64,000 bases of DNA from assembly GCA_023249105.1 (NCBI GenBank), contig JAHFDG010000011.1:1-64000 (forward strand). The letters run 5' to 3'. The position numbers and the translations under genes are program-made. Below the pieces are notes generated by a model. It saw only the letters and a list, made by a program, of their open reading frames with translations, was not told where the DNA came from and did no database searches. Within the stretch, counting starts at the first letter, position 1, and each line of letters starts with the position of its first letter. Of this stretch, positions 34,165 through 43,689 are shown piece by piece. The DNA comes from Candidatus Methanoperedens sp. GTDB taxonomy: Archaea; Halobacteriota; Methanosarcinia; Methanosarcinales; Methanoperedenaceae.

Positions 34165-35409
34165 TCAAACCACTTCCCTCGGGTCTGCAATTTCCCCTCT
34201 CAGCGCACTCGCCGCCGCAGTCTCAGGCGACGAGAGATAAATCAAGCCTCCCGCCCCCATCCTGCCCTTGAAATTGCGGTTAGAGGTGGAAAGGCACGTC
34301 TCGCCTTCGCATATCACTCCCATATGCGCCCCGAGGCACGGCCCGCAACCCGGCGGCGCGATAATAACACCTGCTTTTAAGAGCGTGGCTATTATACCGG
34401 ATTCCGTGGCTTTTATGAGAATGGAACGCGAAGCAGGCAGCACAATCGTTCTTACTTTTACCTTTTTGCCGCGCAGGATATTCGCAACTGTCTCTAAATC
34501 TTCATAACGCCCGTTAGTGCATGAGCCTATGAAAACCTGGTCAAGCGGTGTGCCCGCAACATCGCCGATGTCTGATACATTATCAACTTCATGCGGCTTC
34601 GCAATTTGCGGCTCGATGTCGCCAGCATCGAAATCATATTCCTCGCAGTATTGCGCATCCTCATCGGCATATACAGGCGTGTATTTGTCCCTGGCTCTTC
34701 CCTTCAGGTATTCGAAGGTTGTTTCATCAGGCGGTACGATACCTGCTTTGCCTCCCATCTCGATAGCCATATTGCAAAGCGTCATGCGCTCAGACATCGA
34801 CAGGCTGCTTATGGTCTCTCCGTAAAATTCAACCGCCCTGTAGTTTGCGCCATCCGCGCCCACGTTTTTAATGATATAAAGAGTCATGTCTTTTGCGGAT
34901 ACGCCTTTTGCAAGTTTTCCTTTCACAGTAACCTTTATGGTTTTCGGGACACGAAGCCACAGTTTCCCTGTTGCGAAAATCTCAGCCATATCTGTCGCGC
35001 CCACGCCAGTTGCAAATGCCCCGAAGGCGCCGTAGGTGCATGAATGCGAATCCGCACCGATTATGAGTTTTCCGGGCATGGCAAACCCCTGTTCAGGTAA
35101 TACCTGGTGGCATATCCCTTCCCCGACATCGAAGAAATTGGTAATTCCCTGCTCTTTTATCCAGTTCCTGATATTTTGCTGCAATTTTGCGGCAGTTTCG
35201 TTGTTTGCAGGCGCAATATGGTCAAACGGTATGATTATCCGCCCCGGGTCCCATACCTTCTTTGCGCCCATTTCCTTAAATGCCCGAACTGCAAGCACGC
35301 TTGTCCCGTCGTGCGCCATCGCATAATCTATATTGGCTACGATAAAATCATCTGATGTCGCAGGTTTGCCGCAGGCGCGGCTGAGTATTTTTTCACTTAT
35401 TGTCGCCAT
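34165..35409 (-). CDS. hacA: Homoaconitase/isopropylmalate isomerase large subunit
   Basis: This 414-aa protein has the aconitase Fe-S cysteines in [10 protein letters not shown] and [12 protein letters not shown] and the substrate loop [18 protein letters not shown]. Archaeal enzymes of this length act in leucine synthesis or, in methanogens, in 2-oxosuberate synthesis for coenzyme B; which one cannot be decided from sequence alone. The small subunit is not in the window. Its 3' end is duplicated at 33500-33676. Confidence 0.9.
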   Translation of the reverse strand: MATISEKILSRACGKPATSDDFIVANIDYAMAHDGTSVLAVRAFKEMGAKKVWDPGRIIIPFDHIAPANNETAAKLQQNIRNWIKEQGITNFFDVGEGICHQVLPEQGFAMPGKLIIGADSHSCTYGAFGAFATGVGATDMAEIFATGKLWLRVPKTIKVTVKGKLAKGVSAKDMTLYIIKNVGADGANYRAVEFYGETISSLSMSERMTLCNMAIEMGGKAGIVPPDETTFEYLKGRARDKYTPVYADEDAQYCEEYDFDAGDIEPQIAKPHEVDNVSDIGDVAGTPLDQVFIGSCTNGRYEDLETVANILRGKKVKVRTIVLPASRSILIKATESGIIATLLKAGVIIAPPGCGPCLGAHMGVICEGETCLSTSNRNFKGRMGAGGLIYLSSPETAAASALRGEIADPREVV

Positions 35410-35482
35410 TTTGTGATTAGAGGGTTTTTAAAAATAAATAGGTATTTACGGGAATGAAAAAAAGTTTAGTGTTGGGCAAATT

Positions 35483-35548
35483 CTTTGCGTGCTTTGCGCC
35501 CTCTGCGGTGGAAAATCCTGCACCGCAAAGCACGCCAAGAGCGCAAAG
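35483..35548. repeat. Imperfect inverted repeat (ctttgcg/cgcaaag type)
   Basis: Two 28-base arms, about 70 percent complementary, flank a 10-base loop (gaaaatcctg) and contain repeated ttgcg/cgcaa words. Similar ctttgcg repeats are scattered in many prokaryotic genomes. No gene is present in 35410-35691. Confidence 0.5.
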
Positions 35549-35641
35549 TTATTTTTTGAAGCGGGTCAGGCCACAGTTTTATTATGAATCAGCCCGTTCC
35601 ATAATCCCATGAAAAACTTTAGGAAAGTTTTATCAAAAGAT

Positions 35642-35694
35642 GGGGTATGGCGCGCCATACCCCTATACGTCATAAAGGGGCGTAACCCTTTATG
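35642..35694 (+). promoter_or_regulatory. 22-bp palindrome and a start-codon hairpin before the ATP-grasp gene
   Basis: Bases 35642-35663 form a perfect palindrome (half site ggggtatggcg). Just after it, cataaaggg (35671-35679) and ccctttatg (35686-35694) are exact reverse complements, and the second arm contains the ATG at 35692. No ribosome site is present. The first could be an operator; the second could hide the start codon in the RNA. Confidence 0.55.
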
Positions 35695-36588
35695 AAAATA
35701 CTGGTCGCAGAATATGCCGTGGGAGCAGGCGTGGATGAATTCATGCTTGAAGGAAAAGCCATGCTTGGTACCCTTGTGCGAAGTTTTGTTTCATGCGGTC
35801 ATGAAGTCTCTTATCCCACAGCTGGCGCACGACTTAATGCCGGTGAAGCTGTCATGGCTGGAAGATTTGAAGACGCACTTGAAAAATTATCAATAAAGTG
35901 CGATGCTGCTCTTGTTATAGCGCCTGATGAGATGCTCGGTGACATGACAGCGATAATCGAAGAGAACACGGTAAATCTCGGATGCCCGTCCGGTTCCGTG
36001 CACCTGTGCGCTGATAAATTAGAATGCACGCGCGCACTTGCTAAGGAAAAAATACCTGTGCCTGAAACCATAGGAAGCGGGGAATACGATGGCGATTTCG
36101 TTATAAAACCCAGGTCTGGATGCGCTTCCGAGGGAATATATAGAAGCAGGAGCGGCAGGTTAAGTGATGGTTTTATCGCTACAAGGTTTATTAATGGTGA
36201 ACATCTTAGCGCAAGCGTAATAACAGGCAAGACCCAGCTTCCCCTTACCGTCAACAGACAGCTTATTGAGATAGGCGGGAACATTTCATACAGGGGCGGC
36301 ACTGTACCATATTACTGCGGCAGGAATGACGAGATTATCGAGGTTGCAAAAAAAACAACAAAAATCCTGGGATGCCACGGGTATGCGGGGGTGGATATCG
36401 TACTCGGGGATAAGCCGTATGTTGTGGATGTGAACCCAAGACCCACGACTTCCATCATCGCAATTGCAAGGGTGCTTGAGATTGAAATAGCCGACTTGAT
36501 TGTGAAATCAAGTTTCGGGGAACTTCCGGGAGAAGTAAGCGTAAAAGGCAGTTTCACTTTTCAAAAAGCAAGTTTAGCTGGTCTTTAG
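35692..36588 (+). CDS. ATP-grasp ligase, MfnD (tyramine-glutamate ligase) candidate
   Basis: This 298-aa protein has ATP-grasp features: FVIKPRSGCASEG (about residues 140-152) and the metal-binding YVVDVNPRPTTSIIAIARV (about 246-264). It starts MKILVAEYAVGAGVDEFMLEGKAML, typical of the archaeal COG1821 group that includes MfnD, which joins tyramine and glutamate in methanofuran synthesis. Methanofuran use fits the lineage. It could also be another carboxylate-amine ligase of that group. The 3' end overlaps the convergent flippase-like gene. Confidence 0.7.
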   Translation: MKILVAEYAVGAGVDEFMLEGKAMLGTLVRSFVSCGHEVSYPTAGARLNAGEAVMAGRFEDALEKLSIKCDAALVIAPDEMLGDMTAIIEENTVNLGCPSGSVHLCADKLECTRALAKEKIPVPETIGSGEYDGDFVIKPRSGCASEGIYRSRSGRLSDGFIATRFINGEHLSASVITGKTQLPLTVNRQLIEIGGNISYRGGTVPYYCGRNDEIIEVAKKTTKILGCHGYAGVDIVLGDKPYVVDVNPRPTTSIIAIARVLEIEIADLIVKSSFGELPGEVSVKGSFTFQKASLAGL

Positions 36589-37599
36589 CGAACCCCATAA
36601 ATAAAATGCCCCAAGCACAGTGTTAAACCAGTAGGATGCAAGGCGATATAACAGCGTTGCAAGTACTGCAGTCTCGACCGGGACGCCGGCGTATATGAAA
36701 AGAATTGCCATGGTACCGTCCACTATACCGAGACCACCGGGCAGGAAGAGGGGGAGCCATCCGCTTATCATCGCGATTGTATAGGTTATGATAAGTATGC
36801 TGATATGGATATTCGTTTCACCTATTGAAAGAAATATTATATATATTGCCAGGATATCCAGGATCCATCCGAAATAAGAGAACAATATGGCCTTCCAGAG
36901 CCCGTATTTATTATGGCGGATGTTCCTGAGACCCCCGTGGAAAGAATCAATCGATTTCTCCACTGCTACGATGTACTCATTGTGGTCGAAGCCTTTTTTC
37001 ACCAATCCTATGAAAGGAGCAAAAAAACGGATGGAAGACTGGACAAACGAAGAGAGTTTGTCCTTCCTCAGATAGAAATAGATGATAAGCCCGAACGCGA
37101 AAACAGCAAGCCCGATAGAGAACAGCATTGCGGCTATTTGCCAGTTTGCAAGCTGGATTTGCCTGGGTTTTGTAAATAAGAGCCAGATGCCTATCATGCC
37201 GATTGTAAAGAAGGGGAACATGTTAAGCATCCTCTGCGACACCACCCCTGCAAAACATTCAGCCTTGCTGATGCCCGTCTCTTTCCCGAGCAGCATCGCT
37301 TTTACCGGTTCTCCGCCTGTCCCGAATGTCGGGGTTATATTGTTGATAAATGTCCCTGCCATAAAGAACCTGAACAATTTGTACAGGCTGATATCTGCAG
37401 ATATCAGGACCCGCCATGTGACCGTGTATGTTATAAGATTCAATACGTTGAGAAAAACAGCAAGCAGGATGAACGGTTTGCTGACATTTCCCATTAGAAA
37501 CAGGAATTTCCCAAACCCTATCTCGTGCGTGAAAACAGCAAAAATGACTGCTCCGATTATAACAACAAACCAGATATTTCTTGCTCTAAACCGTTCCAT
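36574..37599 (-). CDS. Lysylphosphatidylglycerol-synthase TM-region (UPF0104) membrane protein
   Basis: This 341-aa protein has eight or so membrane segments, with the conserved TFINNITPTFGTGGEPVKAMLL motif and the late LPGGLGIVDGTMAILFIYAGVP. These motifs mark the LPG_synthase_TM/UPF0104 family, proposed lipid transporters or flippases. The aminoacyl-transfer domain of MprF is absent, as usual in archaea. It is full length. Confidence 0.88.
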   Translation of the reverse strand: MERFRARNIWFVVIIGAVIFAVFTHEIGFGKFLFLMGNVSKPFILLAVFLNVLNLITYTVTWRVLISADISLYKLFRFFMAGTFINNITPTFGTGGEPVKAMLLGKETGISKAECFAGVVSQRMLNMFPFFTIGMIGIWLLFTKPRQIQLANWQIAAMLFSIGLAVFAFGLIIYFYLRKDKLSSFVQSSIRFFAPFIGLVKKGFDHNEYIVAVEKSIDSFHGGLRNIRHNKYGLWKAILFSYFGWILDILAIYIIFLSIGETNIHISILIITYTIAMISGWLPLFLPGGLGIVDGTMAILFIYAGVPVETAVLATLLYRLASYWFNTVLGAFYLWGSLKTS

Positions 37600-37738
37600 G
37601 TAATCCCCTCGATACTTGCATTGACAATAAATATAATTGCTGGTGCAAATCCAGAAAAGACAGCAGCCAAATTATTTAAATATCTATAAGTTATCTAATT
37701 AATGCCTCTGGATTTCAGAGGCAGAAGGGTACAACAAA

Positions 37739-38071
37739 ATGGCAAATTCAATGAGTGAAGATGCGTTATTTAAAGCATTATTAAAGAACAAACCACCACA
37801 GCAGCAAATACAAAAGCCTCCCGCACCACAACCGGCGCCAAAAAAAGAGACTTTCAAGGCTGCAGCGCCGCCTGCTGAAACTTACGAAATGGAAAGACCG
37901 GTTATTGAAACCCCGCCCCCAAAATCTCACGATACTGACCAGGTTGTAGAGGCAATTAAAAACCTGACATCAAGCGTGAATATGATGTACGGGCTGATGA
38001 AGACCGTAATCACCCCGGTGCTCGTGCTGATTCTGATTATCGGGGTTGCAATACTGGTGAAAGGCAAATAG
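37739..38071 (+). CDS. Tail-anchored hypothetical protein, 110 aa
   Basis: A Pro/Gln/Lys-rich soluble part (residues 1-75) leads to a short amphipathic stretch (VEAIKNLTSSVNMMYGLM) and a single C-terminal membrane helix (VITPVLVLILIIGVAILV) with KGK at the end. The layout is that of a tail-anchored protein facing the cytosol. The ribosome site is poor. The family is unknown. Confidence 0.6.
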   Translation: MANSMSEDALFKALLKNKPPQQQIQKPPAPQPAPKKETFKAAAPPAETYEMERPVIETPPPKSHDTDQVVEAIKNLTSSVNMMYGLMKTVITPVLVLILIIGVAILVKGK

Positions 38072-38074
38072 GGA

Positions 38075-38701
38075 TTATATACCAGAATATTGGGATGCCA
38101 TCAAAAGCGACATCCTGATTTGCTCACTGGCATCTTTTATTACTATGTCCCCATGGCCGGGGTACATGACGCTGACATCAAGTTGTGTGAGCTTTTTTAT
38201 GGATTCAATCAACTTTGATGCGTTTCCCCCATAGAGGTCGGTACGCCCGAAACTCCCATCCTGGAACACCGTGTCGCCTGAAAAAAGGCTTTTTGAGCCC
38301 GCATCGTAGAGGCAGATACCGCCGGGCGTATGGCCGGGCGTATGGATGACAAGAAGCCCGCCGAGAAGCTCTCCACCCTTTAAAAGAATATCTGGTACAA
38401 CCCGTGGAGCTTTCATCCCGAATAACTCCGAGGCGCTTGCGCGTGCATTTTGGAGGAGCGGCGCATCGTCTTTGTGGATTGCTATTCTGGCGCCAGTAGC
38501 TTCCGCGACAACCCCGGCACCGCCTGAATGGTCGTAGTGGCAGTGGGTGAGTATGATGGTTTCAAGGTCATCCGGACGGATATATTTCCTTAACTCTGAG
38601 ATAATCAATTCGCCGTCCATTCCCACATCGACGAGGATAGTTCCATCCACCAGGTATGCATTTGCATCATCGAAAGAACCTTCCAGTTTGGTAACCTGCA
38701 T
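38075..38701 (-). CDS. Metallo-beta-lactamase-fold hydrolase (glyoxalase II-like)
   Basis: The protein is 208 aa from the ATG preceded by gtgggg; a start nine codons earlier is possible. The zinc motif is THCHYDHSGG (HxHxDH), further ligands are in IHTPGHTPGG and LFSGDTVF, and the last His is in MYPGHGD. This set fits glyoxalase II-type or related thiol-ester/persulfide hydrolases. The substrate is unknown. Confidence 0.9.
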   Translation of the reverse strand: MQVTKLEGSFDDANAYLVDGTILVDVGMDGELIISELRKYIRPDDLETIILTHCHYDHSGGAGVVAEATGARIAIHKDDAPLLQNARASASELFGMKAPRVVPDILLKGGELLGGLLVIHTPGHTPGGICLYDAGSKSLFSGDTVFQDGSFGRTDLYGGNASKLIESIKKLTQLDVSVMYPGHGDIVIKDASEQIRMSLLMASQYSGI

Positions 38702-38845
38702 ATAAACCCCACTATATTCAGGATTCATTTAAACGTTTGCAGGAAAAATTTAAAACGTTCTTGTCCCCTGCATAAATGTCCCACAGCCGTGAAGGCATCA
38801 GGCAGATTTATATAGGGAATTTACATATTATATGCAGATGGAAAA

Positions 38846-39202
38846 ATGAGACTAAGTAAAAATAATCTTTTATTAATTGGAATTGTGCCGATAATCCTTG
38901 CTTTAGTAATAGGTTACAATTTCTTTGACGCTATTGGAATATTAAAACCTGGAGGTATGACGACCTTTCTAATCTATGACCAGTTGATCATCATAGGAGC
39001 AGCAATCTTTATAGGCGGTTCTATTTACTGGGGCATACTTGTTTATTATATCCATTTGATGCAAGAGAATGAAGTTGATATCCAGGACAACTTTACCCAG
39101 CTTGCTGGCAGCGGAACGGCGCATCTTGAAAACGCCAGAACGTTAATCGGCAAAGTCCTGGACGATATAAAAGCTGCTGAGCGGCTAAAGCCGCCTCAGT
39201 AG
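38846..39202 (+). CDS. Two-helix membrane protein, 118 aa
   Basis: Two membrane helices (about 8-28 and 47-72) are followed by a charged cytosolic tail (NEVDIQDNFTQLAGSGTAHLE...). Start at ATG after an A-rich leader. I do not recognise the family. A terminator overlaps its end. Confidence 0.55.
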   Translation: MRLSKNNLLLIGIVPIILALVIGYNFFDAIGILKPGGMTTFLIYDQLIIIGAAIFIGGSIYWGILVYYIHLMQENEVDIQDNFTQLAGSGTAHLENARTLIGKVLDDIKAAERLKPPQ

Positions 39203-39220
39203 AATTTTTTTATTTTTTTT
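39176..39220 (+). terminator. Terminator overlapping a stop codon
   Basis: The hairpin ctgagcggc-taaa-gccgcctcag (about 39177-39199) is followed by TAG and two T-runs. The stem codes for the last residues of the 118-aa protein. The same T-tract faces the end of the aminotransferase gene. Confidence 0.6.
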
Positions 39221-40364
39221 ATTTCAATATATTGCTGGCAGCCTCGACACCCGGCCCCATTTTCTTGACCACGTTGTTCTTGTGAAGCACTATTTCCACT
39301 ACCTGTACAGTGCTTAAAATATCCAGTTTGCTTATGTTGCCCATGCTCCCTATCCTGAATATCTTGCCCTCAAGAGCTCCCTGCCCGCCAGAAACCTGTA
39401 TGCCAAGTTCCTTTATCCCGCCGCGCAGTTTCTTGTCGTCGATGCCTGTGGGTATTTTCATGGCTGTAACCGTATTTGAGTATTTGCTGTATTTGTTCAA
39501 CTGCGGGAAAAGCTCGACATTCATTGCCGCCGCAGCCGCCCGCAGGGCTTCTGCGTACATGGCATGTCTCTTGATACGTGCTTCAAGCCCTTCTTCTTTT
39601 ACAATGCGCAGTGCTTCGTGCAGTGCAAAAAATAACGGAACAGCAGGCGTGTAAGGGGTCTGCGCTGTCTCTTTGTTCGCGGATTTCCTGTATGCTTTCA
39701 AATCCATATAATAAGGCGGCTTCTCGACCATTGAATCCCATGCTTTCTTGCTTACAGAGATGGCAGATAACCCCGGAGGTGCGCCGATGCACTTCTGGGA
39801 GCCGACTACTGCAATATCCACACCCCATTTATCTACGAGGACTTCATCCCCGCCGATGGTGGTCACGCCGTCCATAATGAACAGGGCGCCGTATTTTTTG
39901 GCAAGTTCGCCTATCTCTTTTGCCGGGTTCTTGATACCCACGGATGTATCATTATGCACAAGGGTAATGGCTTTTGCCCCTTCAGCCAGCGCGCTCTCCA
40001 CGCGGTCAAGTTCTATGGATTCGCCTTTTGTCCAGTCGAATTTGACAGCTTTCACATTGCCGTAGCGCTCGCCAATTTCCCTGAAGCGTTCCCCGAACTT
40101 GCCGTTCTCTATGGTTATGAGCGTGTCTTTTTCCCCGATGACGTTTCCGACAGCGGCTTCCATGGCGCAACTGCCCGAACCGCTTATTATATAAATATCA
40201 TTTTTTGTACCGAAAAGCTCCTGCAGTGTCTGTCGGCATTCGTTGTACATGTCGCCGAATTCCTTGCCGCGATGCCCGATTATTGGTTTTGACATGGCGC
40301 GCAGTATCCTTGGCGCCACGGGTACCGGGCCCGGTATCATCAATAAATTATTTTCAAGATTCAT
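39219..40364 (-). CDS. Class V aminotransferase (alanine/serine-glyoxylate type)
   Basis: This is a 381-aa enzyme. The ATG at 40364 has aaggag upstream and gives the usual MNLENNLLMIPGPVPV start; a longer frame upstream lacks any site. The PLP Lys is in AVVGSQKCIGAPPGLS (about residue 190), the Asp in FIMDGVTTIGG, and the early GSGSCAMEAAVGN binds phosphate. Archaeal members act as alanine- or serine-glyoxylate aminotransferases or phosphoserine-like enzymes. The exact substrate is unclear. Confidence 0.9.
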   Translation of the reverse strand: MNLENNLLMIPGPVPVAPRILRAMSKPIIGHRGKEFGDMYNECRQTLQELFGTKNDIYIISGSGSCAMEAAVGNVIGEKDTLITIENGKFGERFREIGERYGNVKAVKFDWTKGESIELDRVESALAEGAKAITLVHNDTSVGIKNPAKEIGELAKKYGALFIMDGVTTIGGDEVLVDKWGVDIAVVGSQKCIGAPPGLSAISVSKKAWDSMVEKPPYYMDLKAYRKSANKETAQTPYTPAVPLFFALHEALRIVKEEGLEARIKRHAMYAEALRAAAAAMNVELFPQLNKYSKYSNTVTAMKIPTGIDDKKLRGGIKELGIQVSGGQGALEGKIFRIGSMGNISKLDILSTVQVVEIVLHKNNVVKKMGPGVEAASNILK

Positions 40365-40485
40365 AATGGGTTTCTCCTTATAATTCCTGTTATTTTTTGC
40401 TAATACAACTATCTTGCATGTATATCTTTTGCAAAAAAAAAGAGAAAAGAAATCATTTAATATATCTTTGAATCCTTCAAAGTAA

Positions 40486-40953
<468 letters not shown>

Positions 40954-41043
40954 CAAAAACGGACACACAATTTATTTTCAAATCCAATCTTAAAAGCCGA
41001 TTGCTCAAAATTAGATTTATTGCTTGAAATTAACAATTAGAAT

Positions 41044-41097
41044 GATGGGCAGGTTGGGGAGTGGGGGTTAGTGTTAAAAAAGATTTACCTGCCCATC
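41044..41097 (+). repeat. Hairpin with G-rich loop, shared element
   Basis: Perfect 11-bp arms gatgggcaggt (41044-41054) and acctgcccatc (41087-41097) flank a 32-nt loop with two G-runs (ggggagtggggg). The left arm and loop (ggcaggttgggg...ttagtgtt) recur at 14732-14760. It lies 90 bases after ribC and 140 before rubrerythrin. It could be a small RNA, a transcript end or a mobile palindrome. Confidence 0.5.
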
Positions 41098-41237
41098 GTG
41101 CACCAATACCAACATTATTGTATATATATTTAACGAATTACTTTTGGAGCAAATTCCTGACAATATTTGCAAGATTATAAATTCCAAAAGCTTATGATAC
41201 AAGTAAAAACATTTATGCAAAAGTGAGGAAACCATAT

Positions 41238-41810
41238 ATGAATTTTAAAGGTAGCCAAACAGAAAAGAACCTTCTTGCAGCCTTTGCTGGTGAATCACAG
41301 GCTAGAAACCGCTATACTTACTTTGCAAGCGCTGCAAAGAACGAAGGACTTGAACAGATTTCTGCTATTTTCCTTGAAACCGCAGACAATGAAAAGGAGC
41401 ATGCAAAGATATTCTTTGCACACCTCCGGGGAGGGAATGTTGAGATAACAGCCATGTATCCGGCAGGGGTCATAGGAAAGACCGAAGATAATCTTCTTGC
41501 GGCAGCGGAAGGGGAAAAACTTGAATGGGGAACTCTTTATCCCGGATTTGCAAAGACTGCGAAAGAAGAGGGTTTTCCTGGAGTCGCCGAATCTTTTACC
41601 GAAATTGGCGAGGTTGAGCAGTTTCACGATTGGCGGTACAGGGAGTTATTGGAAATCGCAAAAGCCGGAACTTTCTTTAAGAGGAACAAAACCGTAAAAT
41701 GGCACTGCCGCAACTGCGGATATATCCATGAGGGTACAGAAGCGCCAAAAGAATGCCCGGCTTGCAAACACCCGCAATCATATTATGAGGTACTGGCCAA
41801 GAACTGGTAG
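41238..41810 (+). CDS. Rubrerythrin
   Basis: This is a 190-aa protein; the ATG with gaggaaa upstream is chosen over a GTG five codons earlier. The N-terminal ferritin-like four-helix part has the diiron motifs E...ARNRYTYFA and ETADNEKEHAK, with a second pair around ESFTEIGEVEQFHDWRY. The C-terminal rubredoxin domain has CRNCGYIHEG and CPACKHP. Rubrerythrin reduces peroxide in anaerobes. Context: followed by a Cys-cluster protein. Confidence 0.95.
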   Translation: MNFKGSQTEKNLLAAFAGESQARNRYTYFASAAKNEGLEQISAIFLETADNEKEHAKIFFAHLRGGNVEITAMYPAGVIGKTEDNLLAAAEGEKLEWGTLYPGFAKTAKEEGFPGVAESFTEIGEVEQFHDWRYRELLEIAKAGTFFKRNKTVKWHCRNCGYIHEGTEAPKECPACKHPQSYYEVLAKNW

Positions 41811-41819
41811 CCAATCGTC

Positions 41820-42245
41820 ATGAGAACACAGGATGGTGCCCTTGATTGCGATATTAAACTCTGCAATTCCCTCTGCTGCCGCAATTGCGCCGTCCTGACC
41901 CGGGATGAAGTTTCAGAACTGATTACAAATATCAGGAACGAGTATGCTCTTGAACTTGATTCCCGCAAGTATTTCAGGGCTGCAAAGGGCGAGCACGGTA
42001 TTTACTATGCGATGAAGATGATTAAAGGGCGGTGCATCTTCTTGAATAAGGAGAACCGGTGCCGCATTTACAAATGCCGCCCGGCTCTTTGTGAGTTATA
42101 CCCGGTTATTGATATTGATGCGGTGGATGAGCGGTGTCCGATTGTGAATAAACTCCCCGGTGAGAAGATTGACAGTTTGAAGCGGCAGTATGCGGAAAAA
42201 ATAGATGGAATGATACAAAAAGAGGAGAAATTCCTGTTTATTTAA
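41820..42245 (+). CDS. YkgJ-family cysteine-cluster protein
   Basis: The 141-aa protein carries the CxxxCCxxC-like cluster in CDIKLCNSLCCRNCAVL (residues 9-25) and CIFLNKENRCRIYKCRPALCELYP. YkgJ proteins bind zinc or an Fe-S cluster; their role is unknown. The start lies nine bases after rubrerythrin, so the two are probably co-transcribed in an oxidative-stress unit. Confidence 0.85.
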   Translation: MRTQDGALDCDIKLCNSLCCRNCAVLTRDEVSELITNIRNEYALELDSRKYFRAAKGEHGIYYAMKMIKGRCIFLNKENRCRIYKCRPALCELYPVIDIDAVDERCPIVNKLPGEKIDSLKRQYAEKIDGMIQKEEKFLFI

Positions 42246-42266
42246 GCATAATTCAATGCATTGAGC

Positions 42267-42845
42267 CTATTTCCATATATTCCCGTTATAGCTATTGGTC
42301 ACAGGACAACCGAGACACCTGTTCGATATGTGGTGTGCGCATTCCTTGCAACTGCACCCGTTTCCACATGGGGGCGTGCTGCTTGTATCAAAGTTCATCT
42401 TCACGGGCATGACTAAGTCTTTCATCGTGGTTATAACAATACTGACCTCCGCGCCTTTTACCAGGGGATTGCTTCTTAAATGCCCGTCCACGATAGCTTC
42501 AAGCGTAGCTATGTCCTCACCAATGAAAAAAAGACAGAGATTGTGCTTTCCCGATACGATAAGACCATTTAAGAAATAAGGGCAGTCCTTGAATATCTCA
42601 AGCACGGATGAGGTGTTGTTTGCAATCACATCAACTTTTGCCATGTATAGGTTCACTTTTTTCAGGTTCATGCCCACAACATGGGACAGCGCTCCTTTCT
42701 GTTTGAGCTTGTGAACCCGCGCGCTGACTGACGGCTGGGATATTTTGAGTTTTTCGGCCATGTCATTCTGTGACATTTCAGGGTTGCACTCAAGGAGGGA
42801 TAATATTTCCCTGTCTCTTTTGTCAAGGTCAAGAAATTCTCGCAT
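42267..42845 (-). CDS. Lrp/AsnC regulator with a Cys-rich C-terminus
   Basis: The 192-aa protein has an AsnC-type helix-turn-helix (MSQNDMAEKLKISQPSVSARVHKL, about 23-46), then a ligand-type domain, and a C-terminal tail with eight Cys and two His (CGNGCSCKECAHHISNRCLGC). The tail may bind a metal or Fe-S cluster, as in TRASH-tailed regulators of archaea. It is divergent from the ferredoxin gene and may control it and sense metal or redox. Confidence 0.85.
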   Translation of the reverse strand: MREFLDLDKRDREILSLLECNPEMSQNDMAEKLKISQPSVSARVHKLKQKGALSHVVGMNLKKVNLYMAKVDVIANNTSSVLEIFKDCPYFLNGLIVSGKHNLCLFFIGEDIATLEAIVDGHLRSNPLVKGAEVSIVITTMKDLVMPVKMNFDTSSTPPCGNGCSCKECAHHISNRCLGCPVTNSYNGNIWK

Positions 42846-42970
42846 ATATCCAGATATTCACCGAATTATTAAATAGTTTTCTATTATTTACAATCAAATA
42901 GTGAAATTATCATATAACTTAAAACCATTAAGTTTATAAATTATAATGCAGATATGACACATGATAACAC

Positions 42971-43684
42971 ATGAAACGAAGTATAGTATCCATAGATGAA
43001 GAAAAGTGTAACGGCTGCGGCCTGTGCATTCCCAATTGCGCCGAGGGGGCAATAAAGATCATAAACGGGAAGGCAAAGCTCGTAGACGAGCGGTTCTGCG
43101 ACGGTCTGGGGGCATGCCTCGGGCACTGCCCGCAGGATGCGATTACGATAACTGAACGAGATGCGCCTGATTTCGATGAGGCTGCTGTGAAAATGCACCT
43201 GAAACCAAAAACCGATGAGAAAAAAGTGGAGAAAAGCCTGCCTTGCGGATGCCCTGGAAGCATGGCGATGGATTTCAGGGGCGATACTAAAGCACATGCT
43301 GGAGCAACAGCGCGGCAGAACTCTGAATTGAGACAGTGGCCAGTGCAGCTCACCCTTGTTTCCCCTGAAGCGTCTTATTTTAAGGATAGTGAACTCCTCG
43401 TGGCTGCCGACTGCGTCCCATTTGCATATCCCAATTTCCATTCGGACTTCCTTGCCGGGAAATCGGTGATAATAGGATGCCCAAAACTGGATGATTCTGA
43501 TTTTTATGTTGATAAGCTAACTGAGCTATTGAAGAAGAACAACATCAAGAGCATCACGCTTGTGAATATGGAAGTTCCCTGCTGTTTCGGGCTACAGAGA
43601 ATAGTCGAGGAAGCAGTGGCGAGGTCTGGAAAGGTTTTGCCGATCAGGCAGACCGTAATAACGATACGGGGAGAGAAGCAATAG
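42971..43684 (+). CDS. 4Fe-4S ferredoxin-domain protein
   Basis: The 237-aa protein begins with two ferredoxin clusters, CNGCGLCIPNC and CDGLGACLGHCP (about 13-55). A linker with CGCPG follows, then an unrecognised ~120-aa part (VAADCVPFAYPNFHSDFLAGKSVIIGCPKLDDSDFY) seen in other archaeal 4Fe-4S proteins. It likely carries electrons in the cytosol. It is divergent from the Lrp-like regulator. Confidence 0.85.
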   Translation: MKRSIVSIDEEKCNGCGLCIPNCAEGAIKIINGKAKLVDERFCDGLGACLGHCPQDAITITERDAPDFDEAAVKMHLKPKTDEKKVEKSLPCGCPGSMAMDFRGDTKAHAGATARQNSELRQWPVQLTLVSPEASYFKDSELLVAADCVPFAYPNFHSDFLAGKSVIIGCPKLDDSDFYVDKLTELLKKNNIKSITLVNMEVPCCFGLQRIVEEAVARSGKVLPIRQTVITIRGEKQ

Positions 43685-43689
43685 ATTTT

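Noticed and set aside
35483-35548. Repeated ctttgcg/cgcaaag words as a CRISPR array
   Set aside because: The words are an imperfect inverted repeat, with no regular direct repeats or spacers.
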